Part shown: piece after piece, positions 8,283-16,520 of the stretch | Numbering within the stretch: position 1 is the first letter of the stretch | Layout of the letters: the number at the start of each line of letters is the position of its first letter | Source of the DNA: Nocardia vulneris | GTDB lineage: Bacteria > Actinomycetota > Actinomycetes > Mycobacteriales > Mycobacteriaceae | Direction of reading: 5' to 3' | Assembly: GCF_001613425.1 (NCBI RefSeq) | Contig: NZ_BDCI01000030.1 | Span: 54,161-118,160, forward strand | Length of the DNA stretch: 64,000 nucleotides | The notes under the pieces: generated by a model | Told to the model about the DNA's origin: nothing | Databases searched by the model: none | What the model saw: the letters and a program-made list of their open reading frames with translations, nothing else | Program-made: the position numbers and the translations under genes

Positions 8283-9272
8283 TCAGCCGAAGAAGCTGCC
8301 GACCGTATCCCAGCCGAGCACCGAATCGACCGCGAGACCGCAGAACACCACGGCCAGATAGTTGTTCGACTGCAGGAACAGCCGCAGCGGCTTCACCGAC
8401 TCGCCGCGCCGTACGCCTGCGTACAGCTGGTGCGCCATGAGCAGGAACCACGCGCCGGCCACCAGCGCGACGGCGGCGTAGACCACGCCGGTGGCGGGCA
8501 CCAGCGCCAATGTGGTGAGCACGGTGAGCCAGGTGTAGATGACGATCTGCTTGGTCACCGCCTGCTCGGTGGCCACGACCGGCAACATCGGCACGCCCGC
8601 CGCGCGGTAGTCCTCCTTGTAGCGCATGGCCAGCGCCCAGGTGTGCGGCGGCGTCCAGAAGAAGATGACACCGAACAGCGCGATCGCGGGCCAGCCGATG
8701 CCGCCCGTCGCCGCGGACCAGCCGACCAGGGCGGGCATGCAGCCGGCCGCACCGCCCCACACCACGTTCTGCGAGGTGCGGCGCTTCAGGCCGAGGGTGT
8801 AGACGAAGACGTAGAACAGGATCGTCGCGACCACGAGCGCGCCGCTGAGCAGGTTCGCCTGCCACCACAGCCAAGCGAACGAGGCCAGGCCGAGCACGAC
8901 GCCGAACACGAAGGCGTGCGAGGTGGGCACCGCCTCCCGGGCCAGCGGGCGCTTCGCGGTGCGCTTCATCACCTTGTCGATATCGGCGTCGGCGACGCAG
9001 TTCAGCGTGTTCGCGCTCGCCGCGCCCATCCAGCCGCCGAACAGGGTGACCAGGATGAGCCGGATATCGATGGTGCCGCGGTCGGCGAGCAGCATCGTCG
9101 GGATCGTCGCGACGAGCAGCAATTCGATGACGCGCGGCTTGGTGAGCGCGATGTAGGCGAGCACTCGTCGCAGCACTCGGGACGGCAGGCCCGGTCCGGT
9201 GAACCGTTCGGTCAGCACCGTCGGAGCGGAGCCGTGCGCGCCATTGCCACCCGGCTGTTGCCCAATCCGCAC
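8283..9272 (-). CDS. ctaB: protoheme IX farnesyltransferase
   Basis: 329 residues of the UbiA prenyltransferase family, which converts haem B to haem O by adding a farnesyl group for cytochrome oxidase assembly. Motifs seen are YIALTKPRVIELLL near the start, the first Asp-rich loop NTLNCVADADIDKVMKRTAKRPL, and about eight hydrophobic segments after it. A GTG at 9272 (MRIGQQPGG) has GAGGAG 5 nt upstream; an ATG further upstream has its purine stretch too close. The divergent placement next to tkt is the same as in M. tuberculosis (Rv1451 and Rv1449c). Confidence 0.93.
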   Translation of the reverse strand: MRIGQQPGGNGAHGSAPTVLTERFTGPGLPSRVLRRVLAYIALTKPRVIELLLVATIPTMLLADRGTIDIRLILVTLFGGWMGAASANTLNCVADADIDKVMKRTAKRPLAREAVPTSHAFVFGVVLGLASFAWLWWQANLLSGALVVATILFYVFVYTLGLKRRTSQNVVWGGAAGCMPALVGWSAATGGIGWPAIALFGVIFFWTPPHTWALAMRYKEDYRAAGVPMLPVVATEQAVTKQIVIYTWLTVLTTLALVPATGVVYAAVALVAGAWFLLMAHQLYAGVRRGESVKPLRLFLQSNNYLAVVFCGLAVDSVLGWDTVGSFFG

Positions 9273-9658
9273 TGTTTCTCCTCGCACGCTGTGCATCGCC
9301 TCCGGCATGGACCAAGCAGCGCGCGCGTTTCCCGCTGTGCTGGATGCGCGAGACCTGGACATACGTCCGCCTCGGCGCCCCTACAGCCGATGCGGCGCGG
9401 CTACTACTACAGAGGATGGTAGACCCCCACCGACCCCGCCCCCTCCAGAGCCCCAAGCAACCGCACCCGAATTGTGGTCCACCACACGATGGATCGCCGC
9501 GCCCGCGCGGCAAATAAACACAGGGTTACTCGTATGCCGCTCATGGGGCACATCTAGGGTGGTTGGGTACACACCCGGTATGCACACCGTCGCTGCCGCG
9601 CGTTCATCGCCGCCAGCAAGCCGCCGTCGACGAAACCAATGTCAGGAGAACCTCGGTC
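9273..9658. other. divergent intergenic region between ctaB and tkt
   Basis: 386 nt without a supported gene. It must hold both divergent promoters. A TAGGGT box at 9555-9560 could be a -10 element for tkt, giving a leader of roughly 90 nt, but no convincing -35 partner is visible. A short mirror pattern of CTACTACTACAG and GGATGGTAG lies near 9402-9423. I see no riboswitch or hairpin that I would name. Confidence 0.4.
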
Positions 9659-11800
9659 GTGTCAGTCACAGACGACATCCGCGCCCTCACTCAGCCGAAC
9701 CACCCGGACGACTGGACGGATCTGGACACCAAGGCCGTCGACACTGTCCGAGTGCTTGCCGCCGACGCGGTGCAGAACGCCGGGAACGGGCATCCCGGTA
9801 CCGCGATGAGCTTGGCGCCGTTGGCGTATTCGCTCTATCAGCGCACCATGCGGATCGATCCGAGTGATCCGTCGTGGGTCGGCCGGGACCGTTTCGTGCT
9901 GTCCTGCGGGCATTCCAGCATCACCCAGTACATCCAGCTCTACCTGGCCGGTTTCGGTCTGGAGCTCGATGATCTGCAGAACCTGCGCAAGTGGGGTTCG
10001 CTCACGCCGGGTCACCCCGAGTTCCGGCACACCGACGGCGTCGAGATCACCACCGGCCCGCTGGGTCAGGGTCTGGCTTCCGCGGTCGGTATGGCGATGG
10101 CCGCGCGTCGCGAGCGCGGCTTGTTCGATCCGAGCGCCGCGCCGGGTACCAGCCCGTTCGATCACTTCATCTATGTCGTCGCGTCCGACGGTGACATGGA
10201 GGAGGGCGTCACCTCCGAGGCGTCGTCGCTGGCGGGCACCCAGCAGCTCGGCAACCTCGTGCTGATCTACGACGACAACAAGATCTCCATCGAAGACGAC
10301 ACCACCATCGCGTTCACCGAGGATGTCGCCAAGCGCTACGAGGCGTACGGCTGGCACGTGCAGGTGGTCGAGGGCGGCGAGGACGTCGTCGCCATCGAGG
10401 GCGCGCTGGCGGCCGCGAAGGCCGAGCTGGATCGCCCGTCGATCATCATCCTGCGCACCATCATCGGCTACCCGGCCCCGAACAAGATGAACACCGGTGC
10501 CGCGCACGGCGCCGCGCTGGGCGCCGAGGAGGTGGCCGCCACCAAGAAGGTGCTCGGTTTCGATCCGGAGCAGACCTTCGAGGTCGCGCCCGAGGTCATC
10601 GCGCACACCCGCAAAGCGGTCGAGCGTGGCCAGGCGGCGCACGCGCAGTGGCAGCAGCAGTTCGACCGGTGGGCGCAGGCCAACCCGGCCGGCAAGGAGC
10701 TGTTCGACCGGCTCGCCAAGCGCGACCTGCCGGCCGGCTGGGCCGCGAATCTGCCGACGTACGAGGCGGATCCGAAGGGCATGGCCACCCGTAAGGCGTC
10801 CGGCAAGGTGCTCGCCGCGCTCGCGCCCGTGCTGCCGGAGCTGTGGGGCGGCTCGGCCGACCTGGCCGAGTCCAACAACACCACGATGCCCGACACCCCG
10901 AGCTTCGGCCCGGAGTCGATCTCGACCGGTATGTGGAAGGCCGATCCGTACGGCCGCACGCTGCACTTCGGTGTGCGCGAGCACGCGATGGGCGCGATCC
11001 TGAACGGCATCGCGCTGCACGGCCCGACCCGGCCGTACGGTGGCACCTTCCTGGTGTTCAGCGACTACATGCGCCCCGCGGTCCGGCTGGCCGCGCTGAT
11101 GCGCGTGCCCGCCATCTACGTGTGGACGCACGATTCGATCGGCCTCGGCGAGGACGGTCCGACGCATCAGCCGATCGAGCACCTCGCCGCGCTGCGCGCG
11201 ATCCCCGGCCTGAACGTGGTACGCCCGGGTGACGCGAACGAGACCACCTACGCGTGGCGCACCATTCTCGAGCGCGACAGCAGCGAGCACACCTCGCACT
11301 TCTCCGTCTCCGAGCCCGCGCACCAGGACGGTCCGTCGGCGCTCGCGCTGACCCGCCAGGATCTGCCGATCCAGGAGGGCACCAGCTTCGAGGGCGTGGC
11401 CAAGGGCGGCTATGTGCTCGCCGAGGCGTCCACCGGCACGCCGCAGGTGATCCTGATCGCCACCGGTTCGGAGCTGCAGCTCGCCGTCGCGGCCCGCACT
11501 ACGCTGGAGGAGCAGGGCATCGGCACCCGCGTGGTCTCGATGCCGTGTGTGGAGTGGTTCGACGCGCAGGACAAGGCGTACCGGGACGAGGTGCTCCCGC
11601 CGTCGGTGGGTGCGCGTGTCGCGGTCGAGGCCGGTATCGCGATGCCGTGGCACCGGTTCGTCGGTGACGCGGGCGAGATCGTCTCGATCGAGCACTTCGG
11701 TGCGTCCGCCGATTTCAAGACCCTGTTCCGCGAGTTCGGGATCACTGCCGAAAACGTCGTTGCCGCCGCGCAGCGCACACTCGAGAACGTGAAGGGATAA
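9659..11800 (+). CDS. tkt: transketolase
   Basis: 713 residues from a GTG with AGGAG 10 nt upstream. It is a thiamine-diphosphate enzyme moving two-carbon units between sugar phosphates. The N-terminal TPP domain has GNGHPGTAMSLAP near the start and ASDGDMEEGVTSEA, the GDG...N motif for Mg-TPP. The pyrimidine domain contains FGVREHAMGAI and THDSIGLGEDGPTHQPIEHL, followed by the C-terminal domain to residue 713. It heads a five-gene pentose-phosphate operon with gaps of 6, 4, -4 and -8 nt. Confidence 0.97.
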   Translation: MSVTDDIRALTQPNHPDDWTDLDTKAVDTVRVLAADAVQNAGNGHPGTAMSLAPLAYSLYQRTMRIDPSDPSWVGRDRFVLSCGHSSITQYIQLYLAGFGLELDDLQNLRKWGSLTPGHPEFRHTDGVEITTGPLGQGLASAVGMAMAARRERGLFDPSAAPGTSPFDHFIYVVASDGDMEEGVTSEASSLAGTQQLGNLVLIYDDNKISIEDDTTIAFTEDVAKRYEAYGWHVQVVEGGEDVVAIEGALAAAKAELDRPSIIILRTIIGYPAPNKMNTGAAHGAALGAEEVAATKKVLGFDPEQTFEVAPEVIAHTRKAVERGQAAHAQWQQQFDRWAQANPAGKELFDRLAKRDLPAGWAANLPTYEADPKGMATRKASGKVLAALAPVLPELWGGSADLAESNNTTMPDTPSFGPESISTGMWKADPYGRTLHFGVREHAMGAILNGIALHGPTRPYGGTFLVFSDYMRPAVRLAALMRVPAIYVWTHDSIGLGEDGPTHQPIEHLAALRAIPGLNVVRPGDANETTYAWRTILERDSSEHTSHFSVSEPAHQDGPSALALTRQDLPIQEGTSFEGVAKGGYVLAEASTGTPQVILIATGSELQLAVAARTTLEEQGIGTRVVSMPCVEWFDAQDKAYRDEVLPPSVGARVAVEAGIAMPWHRFVGDAGEIVSIEHFGASADFKTLFREFGITAENVVAAAQRTLENVKG

Positions 11801-11806
11801 GCGCTC

Positions 11807-12937
11807 ATGGCACAGAACGAGAATCTCGCCGCCCTCTCCGCGGCAGGCGTGTCCGTATGGCTCGACGACCTGTCCAGGGACCGGATCCAGTCCGGCAATC
11901 TCGCCGAGCTGATCGCCACCCGCAGCGTGGTCGGCGTGACCACCAACCCGACCATCTTCCAGGGCGCGCTGAGCCAGGGGCACGCCTACGACGGACAGCT
12001 GAAAGAGCTTGCCGCCCAAGGCGCCGACGCCGACGCCGCGATCCGCATCATCACCACCGACGACGTGCGCTCGGCCTGTGACGTGTTCACCGAGGTGTTC
12101 GAGGCGTCCAACGGCGTGGACGGCCGGGTCTCCATCGAGGTCGATCCCCGCTTCGCGTTCGACGCGGACAAGACCGTCGCGCAGGCCATCGACCTGTGGA
12201 AGACCGTCGACCGGCCGAACCTGTTCATCAAGATCCCGGCCACCGAGGCGGGCCTGCCCGCGATCAGCAAGGTGATCGCCGAGGGCATCAGCGTGAACGT
12301 CACGCTGATCTTCTCGGTCGCGCGCTACCGCGCGGTGATGGGCGCCTACCTCGACGGTCTGCGCAGCGCCAAGATCGCGGGCCACGATCTCGGCAAGATC
12401 CATTCGGTGGCTTCGTTCTTCGTGTCCCGGGTGGACACCGAGATCGACAAGCGGCTCGAGGCGATCGGCACCGAGGAGGCGCTGGCCCTGCGCGGACAGG
12501 CCGGTATCGCCAACGCCCGCTTGGCCTATGCCGAATACCAGGACGTGTTCGACGGCGGCAAGCACACCTCGACCTACAACCACCTGGGCGCGGCGGGCGC
12601 GAACCGGCAGCGGCCGCTGTGGGCCTCGACCGGCGTGAAGAACCCGGAGTACTCCGACGTCATGTACGTCACCGAGCTGGTGGGCAAGAACACGGTGAAC
12701 ACCCTGCCGGAGAAGACGCTCAAGGCCGTCGCCGATCACGGCGCGGTCCGGGGCGACACGGTCAGCGGCACCGCGGCGCAGGCCCAGGAGGTCTTCGACA
12801 AGCTGTCCGCGGCCGGGATCGACCTCGACGACGTGTTCCAGGTGCTCGAGACCGAAGGCGTGGACAAGTTCGAGAAGTCGTGGGGCGAACTGCTTTCCGC
12901 CACGACCGAAGAGCTCACCGCGGCCGGGAACAACTGA
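11807..12937 (+). CDS. tal: transaldolase
   Basis: 376 residues, the length of the long actinobacterial transaldolases. The (beta/alpha)8 barrel enzyme transfers a dihydroxyacetone unit through a Schiff base. The lysine is Lys142 in LFIKIPATEAG, and VTTNPTIFQ near residue 44 is the conserved first-strand motif. It begins 6 nt after tkt and 4 nt before zwf, so all three are co-transcribed. Confidence 0.96.
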   Translation: MAQNENLAALSAAGVSVWLDDLSRDRIQSGNLAELIATRSVVGVTTNPTIFQGALSQGHAYDGQLKELAAQGADADAAIRIITTDDVRSACDVFTEVFEASNGVDGRVSIEVDPRFAFDADKTVAQAIDLWKTVDRPNLFIKIPATEAGLPAISKVIAEGISVNVTLIFSVARYRAVMGAYLDGLRSAKIAGHDLGKIHSVASFFVSRVDTEIDKRLEAIGTEEALALRGQAGIANARLAYAEYQDVFDGGKHTSTYNHLGAAGANRQRPLWASTGVKNPEYSDVMYVTELVGKNTVNTLPEKTLKAVADHGAVRGDTVSGTAAQAQEVFDKLSAAGIDLDDVFQVLETEGVDKFEKSWGELLSATTEELTAAGNN

Positions 12938-12941
12938 CCCG

Positions 12942-14501
12942 ATGGCCGGCCCGAAAACTCAGACCTGGCAGAACCCGCTGCGCGACGAGCGGGACAAGCG
13001 GGTGCCGCGCATCGCGGGCCCGTGCAGCATGGTGATCTTCGGTGTCACCGGTGACCTGTCCCGGAAAAAGTTGATGCCGGCCATCTACGACCTCGCGAAC
13101 CGGGGGCTGCTGCCCCCGGGTTTCGCGCTGGTCGGCTTCGCCCGGCGCGACTACGCGGACGAGGACTTCGCCGAGGTCGTGCTCGACGCGGTGAAGGCGC
13201 ACGCGCGCACACCGTTTCGGCAGGAGGTGTGGGATCACCTGGCCGAGGGCATCCGCTTCGTGCAGGGCTCCTTCGACGACGACAGCGCGTTCGCCACGCT
13301 GTCCGACACCTTGGCCAAGCTGGACAAGGATCGCGGCACCGGCGGGAATCACGCCTTCTACCTGTCGATTCCGCCGAACATGTTCCCCGTGGTGCTCGAT
13401 CAGCTCTCCGAACACGGTCTCGCGCAACCGTCCACGACCGACGCGGCGGGTCGCAAGCCGTGGCGGCGGGTGGTGATCGAGAAGCCGTTCGGGCACGACC
13501 TGGAAAGCGCCCAGGAGCTCAACGCGCTGGTCAACCGGGTGTTCCCGGAGGAGACGGTGTTCCGCATCGACCATTATCTCGGCAAAGAGACGGTGCAGAA
13601 CATCCTGGCGCTGCGCTTCGCCAACCAGCTCTACGATCCGATCTGGAACGCCAACTACGTCGACCATGTGCAGATCACCATGGCCGAGGACATCGGATTG
13701 GGCGGGCGCGCAGGCTATTACGACGGCATCGGCGCCGCGCGCGACGTGATCCAGAACCATCTGCTGCAATTGCTCGCGCTCACCGCGATGGAAGAGCCGA
13801 TCAGCTTCCAGCCCAAGCAGTTACAGGCCGAGAAGATCAAGGTGCTCTCCGCCACCAAACTCGTCGAGCCGCTCGACGAGACGACGGCGCGCGGACAGTA
13901 CGCCGAAGGCTGGCAGGGCGGCGAGCACGTGGTGGGCTTGCTCGACGAGGAGGGTTTCGACCCGCAGTCGCGCACGGAGACCTACGCCGCGATCACCCTG
14001 GAGGTCGACACGCGCCGCTGGGCGGGCGTGCCGTTCTATCTCCGTACCGGAAAACGCTTGGGCCGCCGGGTCACCGAGATCGCGGTGATGTTCAAGCGCG
14101 CGCCGCACCTGCCGTTCGACCAGACCATGACCGAGGATCTCGGGCAGAACGCGCTGGTCATCCGGGTGCAGCCGGACGAGGGCATCACCACCCGGTTCGG
14201 GTCGAAGGTGCCGGGGTCGAGCATGGAAGTGCGCGACGTCAACATGGATTTCAGCTACGGCGAGGCGTTCACCGAATCCTCCCCCGAGGCCTACGAGCGT
14301 CTGATCCTCGATGTGCTGCTCGGGGTGCCGTCGCTGTTCCCGGTGAACGCGGAGGTCGAATTGTCCTGGAGCATCCTCGATCCGGTGCTCGAGCACTGGT
14401 CCACCGAGGGCAAGCCCGAGCCCTACGAGGCGGGCACCTGGGGTCCGGCCTCGGCCGACGAGATGCTCGCCCGCACCGGGCGGGAATGGCGGCGGCCATG
14501 A
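12942..14501 (+). CDS. zwf: glucose-6-phosphate 1-dehydrogenase
   Basis: 519 residues. The N-terminal Rossmann domain has the NADP motif FGVTGDLSRKKLMPA (about 33-47). The active-site signature RIDHYLGKETVQN starts at residue 208 and includes the catalytic His. The C-terminal domain contains the substrate-facing RTGKRL segment. It oxidises glucose 6-phosphate to 6-phosphogluconolactone and makes NADPH. Its stop overlaps the opcA start (ATGA at 14498-14501), matching the physical partnership of Zwf and OpcA in actinobacteria. Confidence 0.97.
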   Translation: MAGPKTQTWQNPLRDERDKRVPRIAGPCSMVIFGVTGDLSRKKLMPAIYDLANRGLLPPGFALVGFARRDYADEDFAEVVLDAVKAHARTPFRQEVWDHLAEGIRFVQGSFDDDSAFATLSDTLAKLDKDRGTGGNHAFYLSIPPNMFPVVLDQLSEHGLAQPSTTDAAGRKPWRRVVIEKPFGHDLESAQELNALVNRVFPEETVFRIDHYLGKETVQNILALRFANQLYDPIWNANYVDHVQITMAEDIGLGGRAGYYDGIGAARDVIQNHLLQLLALTAMEEPISFQPKQLQAEKIKVLSATKLVEPLDETTARGQYAEGWQGGEHVVGLLDEEGFDPQSRTETYAAITLEVDTRRWAGVPFYLRTGKRLGRRVTEIAVMFKRAPHLPFDQTMTEDLGQNALVIRVQPDEGITTRFGSKVPGSSMEVRDVNMDFSYGEAFTESSPEAYERLILDVLLGVPSLFPVNAEVELSWSILDPVLEHWSTEGKPEPYEAGTWGPASADEMLARTGREWRRP

Positions 14502-15406
14502 TCATCGATATGCCGGACACCACCACCGGCGAGGTCACCAAGCGGATCGTGCAGCTGCGCGAGAGCAACGGCGTGATCACCATGATGCGGGTGCTCACCC
14601 TGGTGGTGTGCACGCTGGACAGCTCCGAGGCCGAGGACGCGATCGACGCCGCCAACGACGCCAGCCGCGAACACCCTTGCCGGGTCGTCGTTCTCGCGCG
14701 CGGTGACCGGGAGGCCGAAACCCGGCTGGACGCCCAGATCCGGGTCGGCGGCGACGCGGGCGCGGCCGAGGTGATCGTGCTGCGGTTGCAGGGCGAGCTG
14801 ATCAATCACGAGAGCAGCGTCGTCATCCCATTCCTGCTGCCGGACACCCCCGTGGTGGCCTGGTGGCCGCGCGGGGCCCCGGAGTTCCCGTCCAAGGACT
14901 CGGTGGGGCGCTTGGCGACTCGGCGCATCACCGACGCCACCTTCGCGGCCGATCCGCAGGCGACGATCAAGAAGCGGCTGGAATCCTATTCCACCGGCGA
15001 TACCGATCTGGCGTGGAGCCGGATCACCTACTGGCGCGCGCTGCTCGCCGCCGCGCTGGACGAACCGCCGTACGAGCCGGTCGAATCGGTGCTCGTGTCC
15101 GGGCTGCGCAACGAACCGGCCCTGGACATCCTCGCGGGCTGGCTCGCCATCCGCCTGGACTGCCCGGTGCGCCGTCGCTCCGGCGCGCTCAAGGTGGAGA
15201 TCCACCGGCCGTCGGTGTCCGTCGCGATCGAACGCCCGCAGACCGGGCGCACCGCGACGCTGACCCGCACCGGCGACCCTGACCAGCGAATTGCCTTGGC
15301 CCGCCGGGAAACTCGGGACTGCCTCGCGGAAGAGCTGCGTAGACTCGACGCCGATGAGATCTATGCAGAAGCTCTCGCCGGAATCGAGAAGGTGACCTAT
15401 GAGTGA
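14498..15406 (+). CDS. opcA: glucose-6-phosphate dehydrogenase assembly protein OpcA
   Basis: 302 residues starting MIIDMPDTTTGEVTKRIVQL at an ATG overlapping zwf. OpcA is found with Zwf in actinobacteria and cyanobacteria and is needed for the active or redox-regulated enzyme. Typical stretches are SSVVIPFLLPDTPVVAWWPRG and ATRRITDATF. The longer open frame upstream is antisense-like noise inside zwf. The 3' end overlaps pgl by 8 nt. Confidence 0.93.
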   Translation: MIIDMPDTTTGEVTKRIVQLRESNGVITMMRVLTLVVCTLDSSEAEDAIDAANDASREHPCRVVVLARGDREAETRLDAQIRVGGDAGAAEVIVLRLQGELINHESSVVIPFLLPDTPVVAWWPRGAPEFPSKDSVGRLATRRITDATFAADPQATIKKRLESYSTGDTDLAWSRITYWRALLAAALDEPPYEPVESVLVSGLRNEPALDILAGWLAIRLDCPVRRRSGALKVEIHRPSVSVAIERPQTGRTATLTRTGDPDQRIALARRETRDCLAEELRRLDADEIYAEALAGIEKVTYE

Positions 15407-16172
15407 AACCGGAACGCAGGACAACGACACCTCCGCCAGCGACACCGTCGAGGTCCACGTGGACACCGACTCGCTGGTCGCCGCCGCGGCCGCCAAATTC
15501 GTCGACGTCGTGCTCGCGGCCCAGGCCGCCCGCGGATCCGCCTCCGTGGTGCTGACCGGTGGCGGCACCGGCATCGGCCTGCTCGAGGTGGTGCGCAAAG
15601 CGCCCGGCGCCATCGACTGGTCCCAGCTCGACGTGTTCTGGGGCGACGAACGATTCGTGCCCGCCGCCGACGGTGAACGCAACGACCTGCAAGCCCGCCA
15701 GGCCCTGCTCGACCATGTCCCGGTCGATCCGGCCCGCGTGCACCCGGTCGCGGCCTCCGACGGCGAATATCCCGACCCGATCGAGGCCGCCGCCGAATAC
15801 TCCGCCGCGGTCCACGCCTACCTCGCCGAACACGGCGCCTTCGACCTGCACCTGCTCGGCATGGGCGGCGAGGGGCACGTCAACTCCCTGTTCCCCGCCA
15901 CCGACGCGGTCCGCGAAGACCACGAACTCGTTGTCGCCGTGACGGATTCGCCCAAGCCGCCGCCGGTCCGGGTCACCCTCACGGTCCCCGCGATCCGCCG
16001 CACCCGCCACGTCGTCCTGGTCGTCGGCGGTGCCGCCAAGGCCGAGGCCGTCGCCGCCGCCATCGCGGGCGCCGACCCCGTCGACATTCCCGCCGCAGGT
16101 GCCGTCGGCCTCGAATCCACCACCTGGTTGCTCGACCAGCCCGCCGCCTCCGCCCTCCAACTCCCCGACTGA
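15399..16172 (+). CDS. pgl: 6-phosphogluconolactonase
   Basis: 257 residues of the NagB/SugarP isomerase fold. Visible motifs are VLTGGGTGIGLLE, DWSQLDVFWGDERFVP and FDLHLLGMGGEGHVNSLFP, the standard DevB/Pgl set. It hydrolyses the lactone made by Zwf. It is the last gene of the operon and overlaps opcA by 8 nt. A GC-rich hairpin begins 10 nt after its stop. Confidence 0.95.
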   Translation: MSETGTQDNDTSASDTVEVHVDTDSLVAAAAAKFVDVVLAAQAARGSASVVLTGGGTGIGLLEVVRKAPGAIDWSQLDVFWGDERFVPAADGERNDLQARQALLDHVPVDPARVHPVAASDGEYPDPIEAAAEYSAAVHAYLAEHGAFDLHLLGMGGEGHVNSLFPATDAVREDHELVVAVTDSPKPPPVRVTLTVPAIRRTRHVVLVVGGAAKAEAVAAAIAGADPVDIPAAGAVGLESTTWLLDQPAASALQLPD

Positions 16173-16181
16173 GGTATCGCA

Positions 16182-16205
16182 CCCCGCCGTCCCCGGACGG
16201 CGGGG
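16182..16205 (+). terminator. GC-rich hairpin after pgl
   Basis: CCCCGCCGTC (16182-16191) pairs perfectly with GACGGCGGGG (16196-16205) around a 4-nt loop, directly after the pentose-phosphate operon. There is only a TT tail, as is common for actinobacterial terminators. Confidence 0.75.
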
Positions 16206-16247
16206 TTCCGGCATGCTCCGTTCCGTGGGCGCATGATGCTCGGCGGT

Positions 16248-16315
16248 TGCCGCGCAGGTTCCGGCGCCGCGCAAGTTTCCGCGCCGCGCAGGTTTTCGCG
16301 CCGCGCGAGCGTGTC
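16248..16315. repeat. 17-bp tandem repeat, about 3.5 copies
   Basis: Units at 16248, 16265, 16282 and a degenerate one at 16299 follow the pattern CGCCGCGCAGGTTTCCG. Seventeen is not a multiple of three and the region has no gene-like frame, so this is a non-coding minisatellite between the pgl terminator and the E1 promoter. Confidence 0.8.
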
Positions 16316-16508
16316 GGTCGAAGGACACGCGCGCGGCACCACAAAATGTGCGCGGGACATCGAATGCGACTCGCCTACGGCGCTGTACAGCGTGGCGCCA
16401 TCACGAGCCTAGCGCGCCCTCCTGGCTGCATATCCGGCGTTATGGTGCAGCGGCAGGAAAAAGTTCGGCGGGATCGGGGATGGCGCGCATAATCGTCGGC
16501 GGTGGGGA

Positions 16509-16514
16509 TACAGT
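16509..16514 (+). promoter_or_regulatory. -10 box for a leaderless E1 transcript
   Basis: TACAGT ends 6 nt before the GTG at 16521. This TANNNT spacing is the usual signature of leaderless actinobacterial genes, and no ribosome-binding site precedes the GTG. Confidence 0.5.
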
Positions 16515-16520
16515 GGGGCC

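Larger units (their letters stand above)
16173..16520. other. intergenic region between pgl and the E1 gene
   Basis: 348 nt with no gene I can support. It contains the pgl terminator hairpin (16182-16205), a short 17-bp tandem repeat (16248-16315) and, at its right end, the TACAGT box for the E1 gene. The remaining sequence has no recognisable feature. Confidence 0.6.

Noticed and set aside
9662..12739. 1025-residue open frame antisense to tkt and tal
   Set aside because: Same codon-bias artefact; the sense strand encodes two well-conserved enzymes.
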